Of a DNA stretch of 64,000 nt, positions 12,806 through 25,439 are shown in pieces (the first letter of the stretch is position 1; each line of letters opens with the position of its first letter). The stretch spans positions 1 through 64,000 of the forward strand of contig CAXKVR010000233.1 of NCBI GenBank assembly GCA_964058845.1. The letters are read 5' to 3'. A program made the position numbers and the translations under genes. The notes beneath the pieces were generated by a model that was not told the DNA's origin, did no database searches, and saw only the letters and a list, made by a program, of their open reading frames with translations. The stretch is from Carex sylvatica. Lineage: Eukaryota > Streptophyta > Magnoliopsida > Poales > Cyperaceae.

Positions 12806-14422
12806 CACTACTAGAATAATATTTTTTTGCATGACAACGAGAATGGCTTGTTGCATGGCTTTAGGCATGCAACAAGGTCCGAAATGGCTTTTTGCATGGC
12901 CTTAGATATGCAAATGTAACCATGTAAATGGCCTCCATACAAATAGTCAGTATTTGCAAGGGCAGCCATGCAACTACTTCGAGAGTTAACCCAGTTTGGA
13001 GCATTTGCAAGGAAAGAGAGTGCGGGTCCTATCATACTATTTGTAAGGAAAGCGGACGTGGGTCCCACCATAGTATTTGCAAGGCAAGAGAATGCGGGAC
13101 CCACTAGACTATTTGCAAAGATAGATAACGTGAGACCTACTTAACTATTTACAAAGCTAGTTAATGTGGGCCCTATATGTCTATTTGGTACTGGAATGTG
13201 CTAGCAATATCTTAGTGTCAGATGCTCCATTTCAATATTTCTCAGTTCTTTTTTTTGTTATTCCATTGCTTTGAGGTTGTTTTATAGTCGAATTAGTATT
13301 TAAATAGAAATATTATGCCAATAAAATTTAACCTACATTGGTACTGTAAAATATATTAATTCTATTGCATTATTTTAATTTTTAAATTTATTAGAAAAAC
13401 TATTTTACAAACGAATAAATCTGACTTGCAAATATTTATATTCATTGTAGCTGAAACATTATCAAATCACTAGACTTCATGCTTCTCAAGATTAAGCTCT
13501 CATAATATTTAAGAAGTTAGAACTTAGAATGGTGCAAGGGCTTGTGGGTTGTGTTGATATGATGTAAGTATGCTTATCTGATAGTGTTAACTTATGTTTT
13601 ATTGACTGTGGGCTTGTGGGTTGTGTTGATATGATGTAAGTATGCTTATTGGATAGTGTTAACTTATGTTTTATTGACTTGTACTGCGAAAGGGCTTGGT
13701 ATGACTTGACAGTAATATTTGTAATATCAAACAAAATAATATGAATATTTCTGTTGATTTTAATATATGGTTTTTTATTTTATGTTTATGTGAACTTTGA
13801 AAATAAATGTTATAAATTGAATGGGCTTATTTATATATTGCTATTATTCATATTGTTATACAAATAATCATTAAAAAGGAGATATCAAATAAACAAAAAT
13901 GAATCTGTCTCCAGTAAATAAACTATTGCATGGCAAAGTCCATGCAATTGTTTGGAACTTTAAGTCCAGACTATTTACATGCAAATGATAGTGGACTATT
14001 TACATGGGCCTTCAATAAAATATAATATAAACATGGGGTTAAGTAATTGCATGGCTATGGGGTTAAGTAGTTGTATGGACCTTTAATAAAATATAATATC
14101 TACTAAGTACTTAAGTAGTTGCATGAGAAGGGAGTTGAGTTGTTGCATGGACCTTTAATTAAATATAATATCTACTAAGTTTTTAAGTAGTTGCATGGAC
14201 CTCAAATTGAGTATAATATCTGACCTTCAAAATTTATTTGCATGGCTGAACATCACACAGTTGCATGGTTGCACTTCGCACAATTGCATGCGTAACCTGT
14301 TACATGGGGATTCGCATGCAACAAGTTTAAAAAGTCAACAAACGCCATTTCTTTTGCATGGACCGTCTCTACCATGCAACAAACTGGTGCTGGGCATGCA
14401 AAAAATGATTATTCTAGTAGTG
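12806..14422. mobile_element. CACTA element, non-autonomous, 1.6 kb
   Basis: Ends are CACTACTAGAATAATATTTT on the left and its near inverse ending ATTATTCTAGTAGTG on the right, flanked by a 3-bp target duplication TAC (12803-12805 and 14423-14425). These are the hallmarks of CACTA (En/Spm) elements. Subterminal regions are packed with the word TTGCATGG and its inverse CCATGCAA, the expected transposase-binding repeats. No transposase reading frame is present, so mobility would depend on an enzyme supplied elsewhere. It lies in intron 5 of the thioesterase locus. Confidence 0.93.
13538..13681. repeat. 72-bp tandem duplication inside CACTA element
   Basis: Two 72-bp copies starting with GGGCTTGTGGGTTGTGTTGA lie head to tail at 13538 and 13610, with only a few differences. 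No function is evident. Confidence 0.85.
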
Positions 14423-14642
14423 TACAACCTCAAGCTCCACCAAGCAAGAAAATATAATTTGCAATATACTCATCACGAGATATCCATAACAGTTTAGAAT
14501 AATTTAAAGTAAATTCAATAAAATTTCCTATAAGCATGGCCAAGTACACATAACAAAGACAATAATATATAATGAACCAAAATGTTTTTCTTTTATGGAT
14601 TTCTTCTCTTTTCTGAAATAAATGTTTTTTATTTATTAATTC

Positions 14643-15480
14643 TATAACATCCCGTAATTTTATAAATTCTTATGAACTTATTTTGTACTTATTTATAATA
14701 TTAGAAACCTAAAGTACTAAAATGTAAAATACAAAAAAAAAAAAAAAGGAACGAATGTGGCAATTTTTTCTTCCACGTGGGCCCCATGCATGAATAACTC
14801 CCACTTTTAACCGACTTCCATATTTACCAAGTTTTGTTTAATCTCTCTAACATATATCAAAAGAAAATCGAGAAAAAGAAGAAAATGAAAGAAAGAAAAA
14901 GAGATATATTTTGATAAATTTTCTGATTCGATTATATGTTCGATTGAAATTCTGACTACGTCGCATTGATTATGAATAGTTGTTATATCTCGGATTGGAT
15001 ATCTAAATTGATCGCCATCAGGTAACCAGATTTCTCTATAATATGTGTTTTCGATTTGTATGGTTGAATTTGATGTTTTGAATTGGGTATTGGATTATGG
15101 TGCATATTTAATTGGATAGCGGGTTTGTGGTTCGAATTTGATTTGTGAAATGATATAATTGTGTGTTTTGAGAAATTATGAAATGATATGATTGTGTGAC
15201 TTATTTTACGGATAACCCAGACTCAGGCGCTATCGCTGGTTAAATATGTATTCATAATTTGATTTGAATTTGTGTGGATTAATCTAGTCTGTTGGAATGA
15301 TTGTTTAATTAATCCAGTTATAGAGAAGCGCATCGTTAAATAACCGGTTACTGAGCTTTGTAGCTGACTCCGCATTATTTTCTATCTATTTTTGTTTGCG
15401 ACGTAGGTTGATGGAACGATGGATGGATGCGAGGGTGCCTTTCTTGTCGCGATTCATGGCCCAGTGGCGGGGTTGGGACA
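14643..15480 (+). repeat. 5' LTR of TRIM-like element
   Basis: Left LTR, 838 bp. Its first base pair reads TA instead of TG, a point change relative to the right LTR. It shares the CACGTGGGCCCCATGCATGA segment and the TTATCGCTGG-like segment with the right copy. Confidence 0.9.
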
Positions 15481-15484
15481 ATTT

Positions 15485-15496
15485 TGGTATCAGAGC
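15485..15496 (+). other. primer binding site (Met-tRNA type)
   Basis: TGGTATCAGAGC begins four bases after the left LTR. It is complementary to the 3' end of initiator Met-tRNA, the usual primer of plant LTR elements, and fixes the element as plus-strand oriented. Confidence 0.9.
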
Positions 15497-16249
15497 ATTC
15501 ATTCCTCAGACTGTGTTTGGGTCCTTAATTCAGAATGTGGTTTATCCTCTTTGAGTTCGAAACCACATTCTGAATAATCTTGATTTATCTAAATTTTTTT
15601 TTGAACTTATAAGTTTTATTTAGTTTATTAAACTCATACCATTTTTTATAAAGTATTAAATTTAAATGGTATTGATTTTATAAGAATTATTCAAATTATT
15701 TTGATTCAAGTTGATTGTCACACTCCGAGACAATCCGCCACGTATTTATACGTAAGGTGTGTACACATCACATACATTATCAATAATAATTACTCATGCA
15801 ACATCGTAGAATCCAACAAAGTCTTCTAATACCACAAACAGTTCAAGTACATTACATACATTCAACATGAGATCAAGACAAACATGGCCAGCAACCGATA
15901 ATTGCCATGTTAGTCAATGTATTAACTTCTAAAGAGAGAATTAAAGTTTAACTAAAGAAATTAAAAAGATACTTGAGCCGTCTGCTCGTTGACTTCCTGA
16001 TCCGCATCCCTCCTATTCGTGCTTTTCGTCGGCTTCATCATTTCCTGGAACCCACATAAAAGTGGAACAGGTGAGAGATCGAACAGTCTCTCAGCACGGG
16101 ATTTTAGTTCCAGTCCCGGAGTTTGTCAAATTTACTTGTTAGTATAAATAGGATATAAATATTATATCCTCACATGCTATACAATATTTAAAAAACACAC
16201 ACACACACTTTATTCATTATCTTTCAAGTTTTCTGTTAATCCATTTATT

Positions 16250-16440
16250 TGCCAATCCAGTTGAAAATCCATCCAACACTGAAAGACCGCCAATCCGCTG
16301 GGAAATCCATCCAACAACAGAAGACTTCTCACTAGACGGAGAATCCACCCTACGCTAGATATTGGCTGTCTCATTAGACGGGAAATCCACCTTACACTAG
16401 ATCTTGATCCGTGATGGAAAATCCAACCAACGCCACGTTG
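16250..16440. repeat. degenerate short tandem repeats in solo LTR
   Basis: About four imperfect repeats of a block containing GAAATCCATCCAAC / GAAATCCACCTTACACTAGA, roughly 45-60 bp apart. This is internal LTR structure with no coding potential. Confidence 0.6.
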
Positions 16441-17217
16441 ACGAGGGGTCTAGTCGAACCCAGACTCAATGTATACATTCCAACATGCATTCAACGCATG
16501 TTGGCCCCTTTCCTTTAACATATTTTTTACCGTTTTCGTTCGTCCATTTAACACTACACGATGTCATGCTCAACACATCCTACTTACAAGTCTCATGATC
16601 GATATGAAATAATCATATTGTATTTCTAAACAAGCCAAAGGGATCATTCGATTCAACATGCACAATTCTAAACAAATAAATAAAATGCACACAAAATGGC
16701 AAGTAACAATTTGACAATGTTCAGGAAATTCGTACATGCTATTGTGATGTAGTTCACTACCGCTTCTTCGTTACTCTTTACTTCAGAACTCAGACCTAGA
16801 CCATGTAATACGGTTCCCAAATTTAAATTTATACATTTTAGATGTTGTTTTGTCAATTAAGAAGTCTAGTTTATTTGATCCTTATTATATCCGAAACTTA
16901 ATTAGATGTAATAAATTATAAATACAATGATACACTAGTGGAAAATATGGAATCAGGATCGGTTATATACGCATATTAGTATCGGAATACAACCGATCCT
17001 GATGAAGGCGATACAGATACTACAATAATCTAGATCGGTTAAATAACCGATCTAGATAATCACCTATCTGGATCGGTTCCTAATATAGAACCGATACAGA
17101 TAACTGACTATCTGGATCGGTTTTAAATAGAACCGATCCAGATAGTCCGTTATCTGGATCAGTTGTATAATAGGAAACCGATCCAGATAGTTTTTTTTTT
17201 TTTCCCTTCAGAACCAA

Positions 17218-17248
<31 letters not shown>

Positions 17249-18368
17249 TTATCTGGATCGGTTGTATTATAAAGAATCGATCCAGATACTTTTTTTTTTT
17301 TTTTTTTTTAAAGTTGGTTTTGAAGGGGAAAAAAAACTATCTGGATCGGTTGTTTCAAAACAACCGATCCTGATGTTATATTGGATCTAAAAAAAATATT
17401 TTTTTTTATTTGGTCAGCTTCCATATATATTTGCTGACCAACATAATTTTTTTTTTTATTTACCATTGATTTATTGGAGCTCAAAATCAATTAAGAACAC
17501 AAAATAAAATTCATGAAACACAAAAAAAAGTACAATAATTGAAGAAACTTGGTGCAATAGCAAAATAAAATTTAGCCACATGTATGGCACTCCCTCTTTT
17601 ATCGTCTCCTCCAGTGCAAGCTTCAAAATCTGAACAAATATTTATATCATTAATTGCTTGTTTGTGCATCTTCGATGCATGTATTATTTAAATTGAAAGA
17701 CAAGAAAAACCTAGCTAGCATACCTCAAAGTGTACCTCTTCACCGCCGATTGAATAATCTCAAAAGACCTTGCTCAAATGAAAAAAAAAAAAATTGAAAC
17801 CATAAACTTTAATACTGCAATTTAGTGTAAATTAAAAATACAAAATATACTCAAATGTGCATAAGAGATTTGAGAAAATAAATAGTATGTACCTTAAGTA
17901 TAATTTAAGGGCATAAGCTGCTGGGACATCATCCTTCATCTCATTCCATGAACTTGGAAGAGATGGATGGCACATCCTTACCAGTTTTCGTCTTCTTCGC
18001 CTTTTTTTTACTTGATCGAGACAGAGAGAGACAAAGATTGCTAAGTTGAGAGACGCCGGAGACAGAGAAAGAGAGACGAACGAGTTAAGAGGTGGGTTTG
18101 ATTTTTGCAAAATTGAAAATGAGAGATGCAAAATGAAAATAAGAACCCTAGAAAAGGGAGAGAATGAGACAGAGAAAGAGACGGAGGAGTTGAGAGGCAG
18201 GTTTGATTTTCGCTAAGTTGAAAATGAGAGGCGCGGAATGAAAATAAGAACCCTAATGAGTTATCAGGATCGGTTGTTTATAAAAACCGATCTAGATACT
18301 ATCTGGATCGGTTTCCTATTATGGAACCGATCCAGATAGTTTTTTTTTTTTTTTCCCTTCAGAACCAA

Positions 18369-18407
<39 letters not shown>

Positions 18408-18473
18408 ATCTGGATCGGTTGTATCATAAAGAACCGATCTAGATACATTTTTTTTTTTTTTTTTCAGAACCAA

Positions 18474-18523
<50 letters not shown>

Positions 18524-18646
18524 ATCTGGATCGGTTGTATCATAAATAACCGATCCAGATACTTTTTTTTTTTTTTTCAGAGTATCTGGATCGGTTCTGG
18601 AGGTAGGAACCGATCCTGATAGTGTTTTCCTTATATTTGTGTGTGT

Positions 18647-20188
18647 TATATTTTGCATAAATAAATTACTTCTTAAAAATTCCAGAAATTTTTTTATAAA
18701 TAAATTATTATAATGAGAAATGTTAAACAACATTGCTCCCTAAAAATTATTTCTAAAAAAATGTTTTTCTTCATAAATTATCTAGTTAAATGTAAGTTAC
18801 AAATATTTGTTACATCAAATAAGATTTCAAGAAGAATGAAATTTATTTAGTTTTGATATTTTCAAACCACTAAAAATAAAAATCAAATAAGTTTTAAAAA
18901 GTAATTTATATATCAAAATATGATAACTTATTTTACAAAAAAATATTTAAAAAATAATTTATATATCAAAATATGATAACTTATTTTACAAAAAAATATT
19001 TCAAAAATAATTTATATATCAAAATATGATAACTTATTCATATAATATCATAACATATAAATTATTTATAAATTATATAAGTTATTTGTAAATTATTTAT
19101 AAAATTATTTTAAAAAATAACATTCTAAATATCTGATAACTTATACATATTTATGAGGTTGGCTACTATGCTTATATAAGCATATCCCCACATATGCTTA
19201 TAACTCATTTTTGTGCTTTCAATGTCCAAATGGTCGATCTGAACCGTTCATCTTGTTCTCCATATTAATATGTGCTTAGAAACTAAATTTTACATTTTTC
19301 TGAATTTTTTTACTATTTATTAAGCCACTTTGAAAATTATTAATCCAACGGTGGCTGCTGATTTTACTGTTTTGTGCAGCCACCGTTGGATCAGCGATTT
19401 TCAAAATGGCTTAATAAATAGTAAACAAATTCAGAAAAATATAAAATTTAGTCTCCAAGCACATATTAATATGGAGAACAAGATGAACGGTTCAGATCGA
19501 CCATTTGGACATTGGAAGCACAAAAATGAGTTATAAGCATATGTGGAGATATGCTTATATAAGCATAGTAGCCAACCTCATAAATATGTATAAGTTATCA
19601 GATATTTAGAATGTTATTTTTTAAAATAATTTTATAAATAATTTACAAATAACTTATATAATTTATAAATAATTTATAAGTTATCATATTTTGATATATA
19701 AATTATTTTTTAAATATTTTTTTGTAAAATAAGTTATCATATTTTGATATATAAATTACTTTTTAAAACTTATTTGATTTTTATTTTTAGTGGTTTGAAA
19801 ATATCAAAACTAAATAAATTTCATTCTTTTTGAAATCTTATTTGATGTAACAAATATTTGTAGCTTACATTTAACTAGATAATTTATGAAGAAAAGCATT
19901 TTTTTAGAAATAATTTTTAGGGAGCAATGTTGTTTAACATTTCTCATTCTAATAATTTATTTATAAAAAAATTTCTGGAATTTTTAAGAAGTAATTTATT
20001 TATGCAAAATATAATGAGAAATGTTAAACAACATTGATCCCTAAAAATTATTTCAAAAAAAATGCTTTTCTTCATAAATTATCTAGTTATCAAATGTAAG
20101 CTACAAATATTTGTTACATCAAATAAGATTTCAATTAAGAAGAATGAAATTTATTTAGTTTTGATATTTTCAAATCACTAAAAATAAT
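18647..20188. repeat. giant imperfect palindrome (foldback) inside CACTA element
   Basis: Two arms of about 650-720 bp meet at about 19367, where the TCCAACGGTGGCTGC and GCAGCCACCGTTGGA segments face each other across 13-16 bases. The left arm carries extra tandem copies of a ~54-bp word containing ATATATCAAAATATGATAAC (18905-19035). A partial third copy, in the left-arm orientation, follows at 20012-20188. The core (about 19156-19580) has the GGTTGGCTAC...GTAGCCAACC ends and the ATTAATATGTGC-type centre of the MITE family seen at 45-55 kb, so it looks like a MITE nested at the middle of a larger inverted duplication. No ORF is supported. Confidence 0.85.
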
Positions 20189-21234
20189 AATATAATTTGT
20201 AAGAATTTATGATTTAAATAATTTACAAAAATTCATACACATACACATTCTGATTTTAAGAGAGATGTGTAAAAACAGGAAGATGTAATTATTTTTCCCA
20301 TTGACATGTCATTAGTAATAAATGGTTGAAACCTTGAAATATTCTTTATCACTTAATTGTGATTATTCTATTAAAAGAATTAATGAGCAGTAAAACCATT
20401 TTGATATGTTGTAAGATCAATGTAACAATGTGAGCACCATTTTTTTTTTTTACATACCATGATTTATAATTTGATAATTTGGAATAGAAGAAGAAGAAGG
20501 AGGAAACTACACACATTTTTTCGGCCTTTAAAATAGTCATCAGAATAACAACTGTAAAGTACTAATTAAAAATTAAGTTAAACTTAATTTGTAAACTCTT
20601 ATATGGTTCCACATCAATGATCTCTCTCTTCTTCTTTTTCTTTAGCAGCCAATAGGAATAGTTGTTTTCGCCAGTCTATCAATTAGAAAACATTTACTTT
20701 AAAAGAATTTTTATTTTTTTACTAATTATCATACATCCCAACAATTAAAATAAAATCTGACACATTAAATTAAAAATTAAAAAGAAAACTCTGTTATGGA
20801 TGCTATTAGAGAAGTAGCTAGTGGTCCATAACATGTAATAATGTTATATATAAAGAAACTGATAAAAGAGGAGAGAGCACTTTGACAATTAAAAAAAAAT
20901 GTACTTTATGTTTTAAATCGAACATAACAAGTATTATTTATATTATCAACATATGATGATATTAACTGAAATTTAACGGTTTGAAATAAATAATCATTGA
21001 TGCATCATAAATAAAATATTTAAATTATATGAAACTTAATTGTTAGATTATTAATGTGTCCAAAAGAGTATTATTTCTAAATTTATTTTTGAATTTTAAA
21101 ATTCTTTATCAAATTGTCAAATTACCCTTCTTAGTGATAAAGTATCTTATACATTTTATCTCGCATGAGAAGGGAGGAGGAGGTGGTGGATCAGCTCGAC
21201 CTTCATTTTGAAAAGGAAAAGAATAAAAAAAAAA

Positions 21235-21301
21235 TACTATTAGGATCGGTTGTATCATTACAACCGATCCTAATAGTTTTTTTTTTTTTAAGTTAGTTCT
21301 G

Positions 21302-21336
<35 letters not shown>

Positions 21337-21445
21337 ATCTGGATCGGTTATTTTTTTATTTTTTTTTTGCTTTAAAGTTGGTTCTGAAAAAAAAAAAAAA
21401 AAAAAAGTATCTGGATCGGTTCTTTATGATACAACCGATCCAGAT

Positions 21446-21487
<42 letters not shown>

Positions 21488-22010
21488 TTGGTTCTGAAAA
21501 AAAAAAAAAAAAAAAAAAATATCTGGATCGGTTCTTTATGATACAACCGATCCAGATAGTTTTTTTTTTTTTTTTTTTTTTTAAAGTTGGTTCTGAAAAA
21601 AAAAAAAAAAAAAAGTATCTGGATCGGTTCTTTATGATACAACCGATCCAGATAGTTTTTTTTTTTTTTTTTTTTTTTTTTAAGTTGGTTCTGAAGGGGA
21701 AAAAAAAAAAAACTATCTGGATCGGTTCCATAATAGGAAACCGATCCAGATAGTATCTAGATCGGTTTTTCTAAACAACTGATCCTGATAGTGAACTATC
21801 AGGATCGGTTGTTTATAAAAACCGATCCAGATAGTATCAGGATCAGTTGTTTAGAAAAACTGATCCTGATAGTTGAACTATCAGGATCAGTTGTTTATAA
21901 AAACCGATCCTGATAGACCATTAGGATCGGTTTTGTTCAAAGAACCGATCCAGATAGATATTAGTATCGGTTGTTTCATATAGCCGATCCAGATAGACCG
22001 ATCCTGATTC
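21235..22010. repeat. array of GATCGGTT hairpins with poly(A)/poly(T) spacers
   Basis: At least six repeats of the form TATCTGGATCGGTT, a 10-12-base loop, then AACCGATCCAGATA, separated by runs of 18-30 A or T and the phrase AAGTTGGTTCTGAA. They are part of the CACTA subterminal region. The long homopolymers are probably unstable in length, and the exact counts should be treated with caution. Confidence 0.85.
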
Positions 22011-23134
22011 CAATTTTTCCACTAGTGATATGATTAAAATTGAATCTCTGGTTATATATAAAAAAATAATAATAATGATAATTTCGATTTAAAATAAAAA
22101 GGAGGTGATTATAAACAGACCAACAATTTCAGATTAAGAAAAATATATAAGGTTTAGCAAATTAAATAAATAAAACATAAGAATTGATCTTCATGAACTA
22201 AATTAGATTTCTGGAAATTCATTGATGAATGTAAGGATTTATACAACCATTAATTCAATTTATAGTTTTATCAAAAGAACTACTGGATAATCAATTAATT
22301 CTTTATTAAAGATTTCTTTTAACTAATTGAACGAGTTTATAAAATTTCAGAAATATAATAATAACATAACAAAATAAATATACGTAATTTTCATAAATCC
22401 TATCAATTGAATTCATATCCTAAAATATATAAACAATACCAAGTGGCGGAATTCAATGGGTAATGTATAAAATTTATCAATCCAGAATATGCAAAATCGG
22501 AATCAAGGTTTAAGAAGGAAATTTAAGAATATGTATAAAATTTAAGCAGGAACGAAAATCAAGAAGGAACAAATATTAATCAAGGTTTAATTAAGAGAAA
22601 GAGACAACATTGATCAAATCTAATATTTCTTACCTTTTGATTTCCATGGGTGCTTTGCGGAGAAAACGACAAAGAGATGTCACTATTGGTTTTAAGCATA
22701 TATAGATGGAGCGGTTTCTATTTTGGATCAGAGGTCAGGCGCTGACTATTTTGAGAGGTTATGAATTTAATTAAGGTCGCAACCTTTGACAGAATAGAAG
22801 TTGGCTGATGAACTAATTGGGTTGTATTCAATATTTAAAATGATCTGCTATATATGATATCGGAACCTATTTTACTTATTTTAACAGTGATTTAATTTGA
22901 GAAATTGTTAAGTAGTTAAATTAAATAAATGAACAAAGAAAATTCACATATACGGATAAACAATTATATACATAATTGATACTGTACCTTAATTTAGTAT
23001 TCTGATTTTCGTGGTGTTACATTGATTATCTCTATCGATTGATTTGTATATAATAAATTTGATTTGATCATCATTTATTATGTCCCTTTAGATGCGAATA
23101 TCATCCGTTTGAATTTTGAGGACAAATTTTTTTT

Positions 23135-23147
23135 GAAGGGAAAAAAA
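23135..23147 (+). other. polypurine tract of TRIM-like element
   Basis: GAAGGGAAAAAAA lies immediately before the right LTR (TG at 23150) and would prime plus-strand synthesis. It confirms element orientation. Confidence 0.8.
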
Positions 23148-23149
23148 TT

Positions 23150-23977
23150 TGTAACATCTCGTAATTTTATAAATTCTTATGAACTTATTTTGTACTTATT
23201 TATAATATTAGAAACCTAAAGCACTAAAATATAAAATACAAAATAAATAAAAAACGAACGTGGCAATTTTTTTTACCACGTGGGCCCCATGCATGAATAA
23301 CTCCCACTTTTAACCGACTTCCATATTTACTAAGTTTTGTTTAATCTCTCCTATGGTGAACATATATCAAAACAAAATCGAAAAAAAAGAAGAAAATGAC
23401 AGAAAGAAAAAGAGATATATTTTGATAAATTTTCTGATTCGATTATATGTTCGATTGGAATTCTGACTATGTCGCATTGATTCTGAATAGTCGTTGGATC
23501 TCGGATTGGATTTCTAAATTGATTGCTATCATGTAACCAGACTTCTCTATATATAATCTGTGTTTTTGATTTGTATGGTTGAATTTGATGTTTTGAATTG
23601 GGTATTGGATTATGGTGCATATTTAACTGGATAGTGGGTCTGTGGTTCGAATTTTATTTGTGAAATGATATGATTGTGTGTTTTGAGAAATTATGAAATG
23701 ATATGATATGACTCAGACCCAGGTGTTATCGCTGGTTAAATATGTATTCATAATTTAATTTGAAATTGTGTGGATTGATCCAGTCTGTTTGAATGGTTGT
23801 TTAATTAAGTCAGTTATAGAGAAGTTCGTCATTAAATAACCGGTTACTGAGCTTTGTAGCTGACTTCGTATTGCTTTCTGTTTGTTATTTTTGTTGTGAC
23901 GTAGGTTGATGGGACAATGAATGTATACGAGGGTGCCTCTCTTGTCGCGACTCTAGGCCCGGTAGCGGGTCGTGACA
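23150..23977 (+). repeat. 3' LTR of TRIM-like element
   Basis: Right LTR, 828 bp, beginning TGTAACATCTCG and ending GTGACA, followed by the AATTC target duplication. Confidence 0.9.
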
Positions 23978-25439
23978 AATTCGTTTTCTTGGAATATAAT
24001 AAACCAATACAATTTGCCTATGTTTTAAACAACTAGGTAGATTAAGATTTGCATATACTACATGGCAGTTTCGTACAGTATCTGCATGGAGAATGCTTTT
24101 GGCAACTCATGAAGCAATAAGACATGTTGAAAATTTGAAGGTTACAAAAGATTGAAGGTGCATAATGCAAAGAAAAAATAAATCATGAAGAGTGCAAGAA
24201 ATTAGGGTAAAATTCAAGTACCACAAGACCAAGTTGAGAGTAGTCCGCTGGTTCGTCGAGCATAGAAATTTTCCACAAACTTCGGTTATTCTTGTCTGGA
24301 AATGCTAATCTGTGAAAAGTAAATTATATTTCAACAAAAAAGAAAATTAAATTGTACTTTTGTTCTGCTCTTATTCAGAAGAGTGCAAAATTACCTTGAG
24401 ATATTGTTTAGTTTCTCAGGAAATTCAAATAAATTTACAATTAAATCAACATATTTATATTAAAAGCATAGTCAAGAATATATATGTCGATTTCAGGCGT
24501 AAAGTATTTGTAATCATTGTCTATCATTCAACTATACATGTAACAATTATAGTTATAGCAAGACAAACCAATAAATTACCAAGGTTCAGCATATAAGATA
24601 TTATTATGCAAGCAAGTTGACAAATATATCTAGGAGATTTTGTACATGCTGCAAGGAACTCATCCCACACATTGCTACCAATTTTCTGAACCTTGCGAGT
24701 GTCTTGGTTTATCATAGCCAATTTTCTACAACCCAAAATACAAAATCAAATAAATAATCACACAAATATGAAACAAAAAATGATTAATGATACATTACTA
24801 ATAACATCATCGCCTATGAACGTTTTCTATCAGGAGATGCATCAGATCAGTGAGATACCATAGGCAATGCAGTAGGTGACAAGATCTGTCATCCCTTGCA
24901 TAATAGAAGGAAAGTTCTATTACATATATACTATAAAGATCAAAAACGAAGAAACATGAAAATGACCTTGTTGATCGACCAATCACCTCACCGGTAGATA
25001 AATTTGTTATGATATAATATAATTCAACCTTCCTGCAGTTCTCCCATCTGTCTCACACCAATGTTCGATTTCTACTACGTCAAGCCTACCATACCAATTA
25101 TCAAATAATATAAACATATAATAAAAATTTATTAATAATAGTTTTAAAATCGTCATAGGCTTTTATCTGCTCAAATCAATATTTACCTATATCTATATAT
25201 AATTATTTATTGAAATAGAACGTACATAAGCTATAGCTTAATAGGTTGTGTCTTCGAGATATTAAATATACCTCGCAGGATACTTGTACATCCTGATATG
25301 CGCATGGGAAGTTATCCAAATGAGGCGTTGCTTCCTCATAGCTGGTGTAAGCGGATATACATCCGTCGACCATCCAATTCTTTGATAATAGTTGCAAGTC
25401 GTTTCCTTTTTAATCATATAAATGCACGAGTAATTAAAA

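Larger units (their letters stand above)
16933..22027. mobile_element. CACTA element, non-autonomous, 5.1 kb
   Basis: Ends are CACTAGTGGAAAATATGGA on the left and TTTTTCCACTAGTG on the right, flanked by a 3-bp duplication ATA (16930-16932 and 22028-22030). Both ends carry dense arrays of the subterminal word ATCTGGATCGGTT and its inverse AACCGATCCAGAT, grouped as short hairpins separated by long A or T tracts (16950-17380, 18265-18610, 21235-22010). No transposase domain is seen in the middle. The interior holds a duplicated GA-rich segment at 18040-18250 and a giant palindrome. Length, ends and target duplication make the assignment firm. Confidence 0.93.
15716..23021 (-). mobile_element. 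solo LTR of a chromovirus-like element, split by a CACTA element
   Basis: Starts TGTCACACTCCG and ends GTGTTACA, flanked by the 5-bp duplication TTGAT (15711-15715 and 23022-23026). After removal of the CACTA element and its duplication about 2.2 kb remains, with no primer site, polypurine tract or coding region, so it reads as a solo LTR left by recombination. Its start and the spaced GAGAGATC / TCTCTCAGC block near 16075-16100 resemble the architecture of the gypsy LTR at 55797, suggesting a related family in the same orientation. It sits inside the TRIM-like element's short internal region. Confidence 0.78.
14643..23977 (+). mobile_element. TRIM-like LTR retrotransposon hosting a transposon nest
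   Basis: Two LTRs (14643-15480 and 23150-23977, about 0.83 kb each) start with TGTAACATCTCG (TATAACATCCCG in the left copy) and end in GGGACA or GTGACA. The element is flanked by a perfect 5-bp duplication AATTC (14638-14642 and 23978-23982). A Met-tRNA primer site follows the left LTR and a polypurine tract precedes the right one, in the style of gypsy elements. Once the inserted solo LTR and its duplication are removed, the internal region is only about 0.36 kb (15481-15715 plus 23027-23149) with no gag or pol, so it never coded for its own proteins in this form. The LTRs differ visibly by substitutions and small indels, so it is older than the copia and gypsy elements further right. Confidence 0.92.

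Noticed and set aside
17163..21753. Lys/Phe-rich ORFs across the CACTA hairpin arrays
   Set aside because: They are translations of poly(A) and poly(T) spacers with no protein signature.
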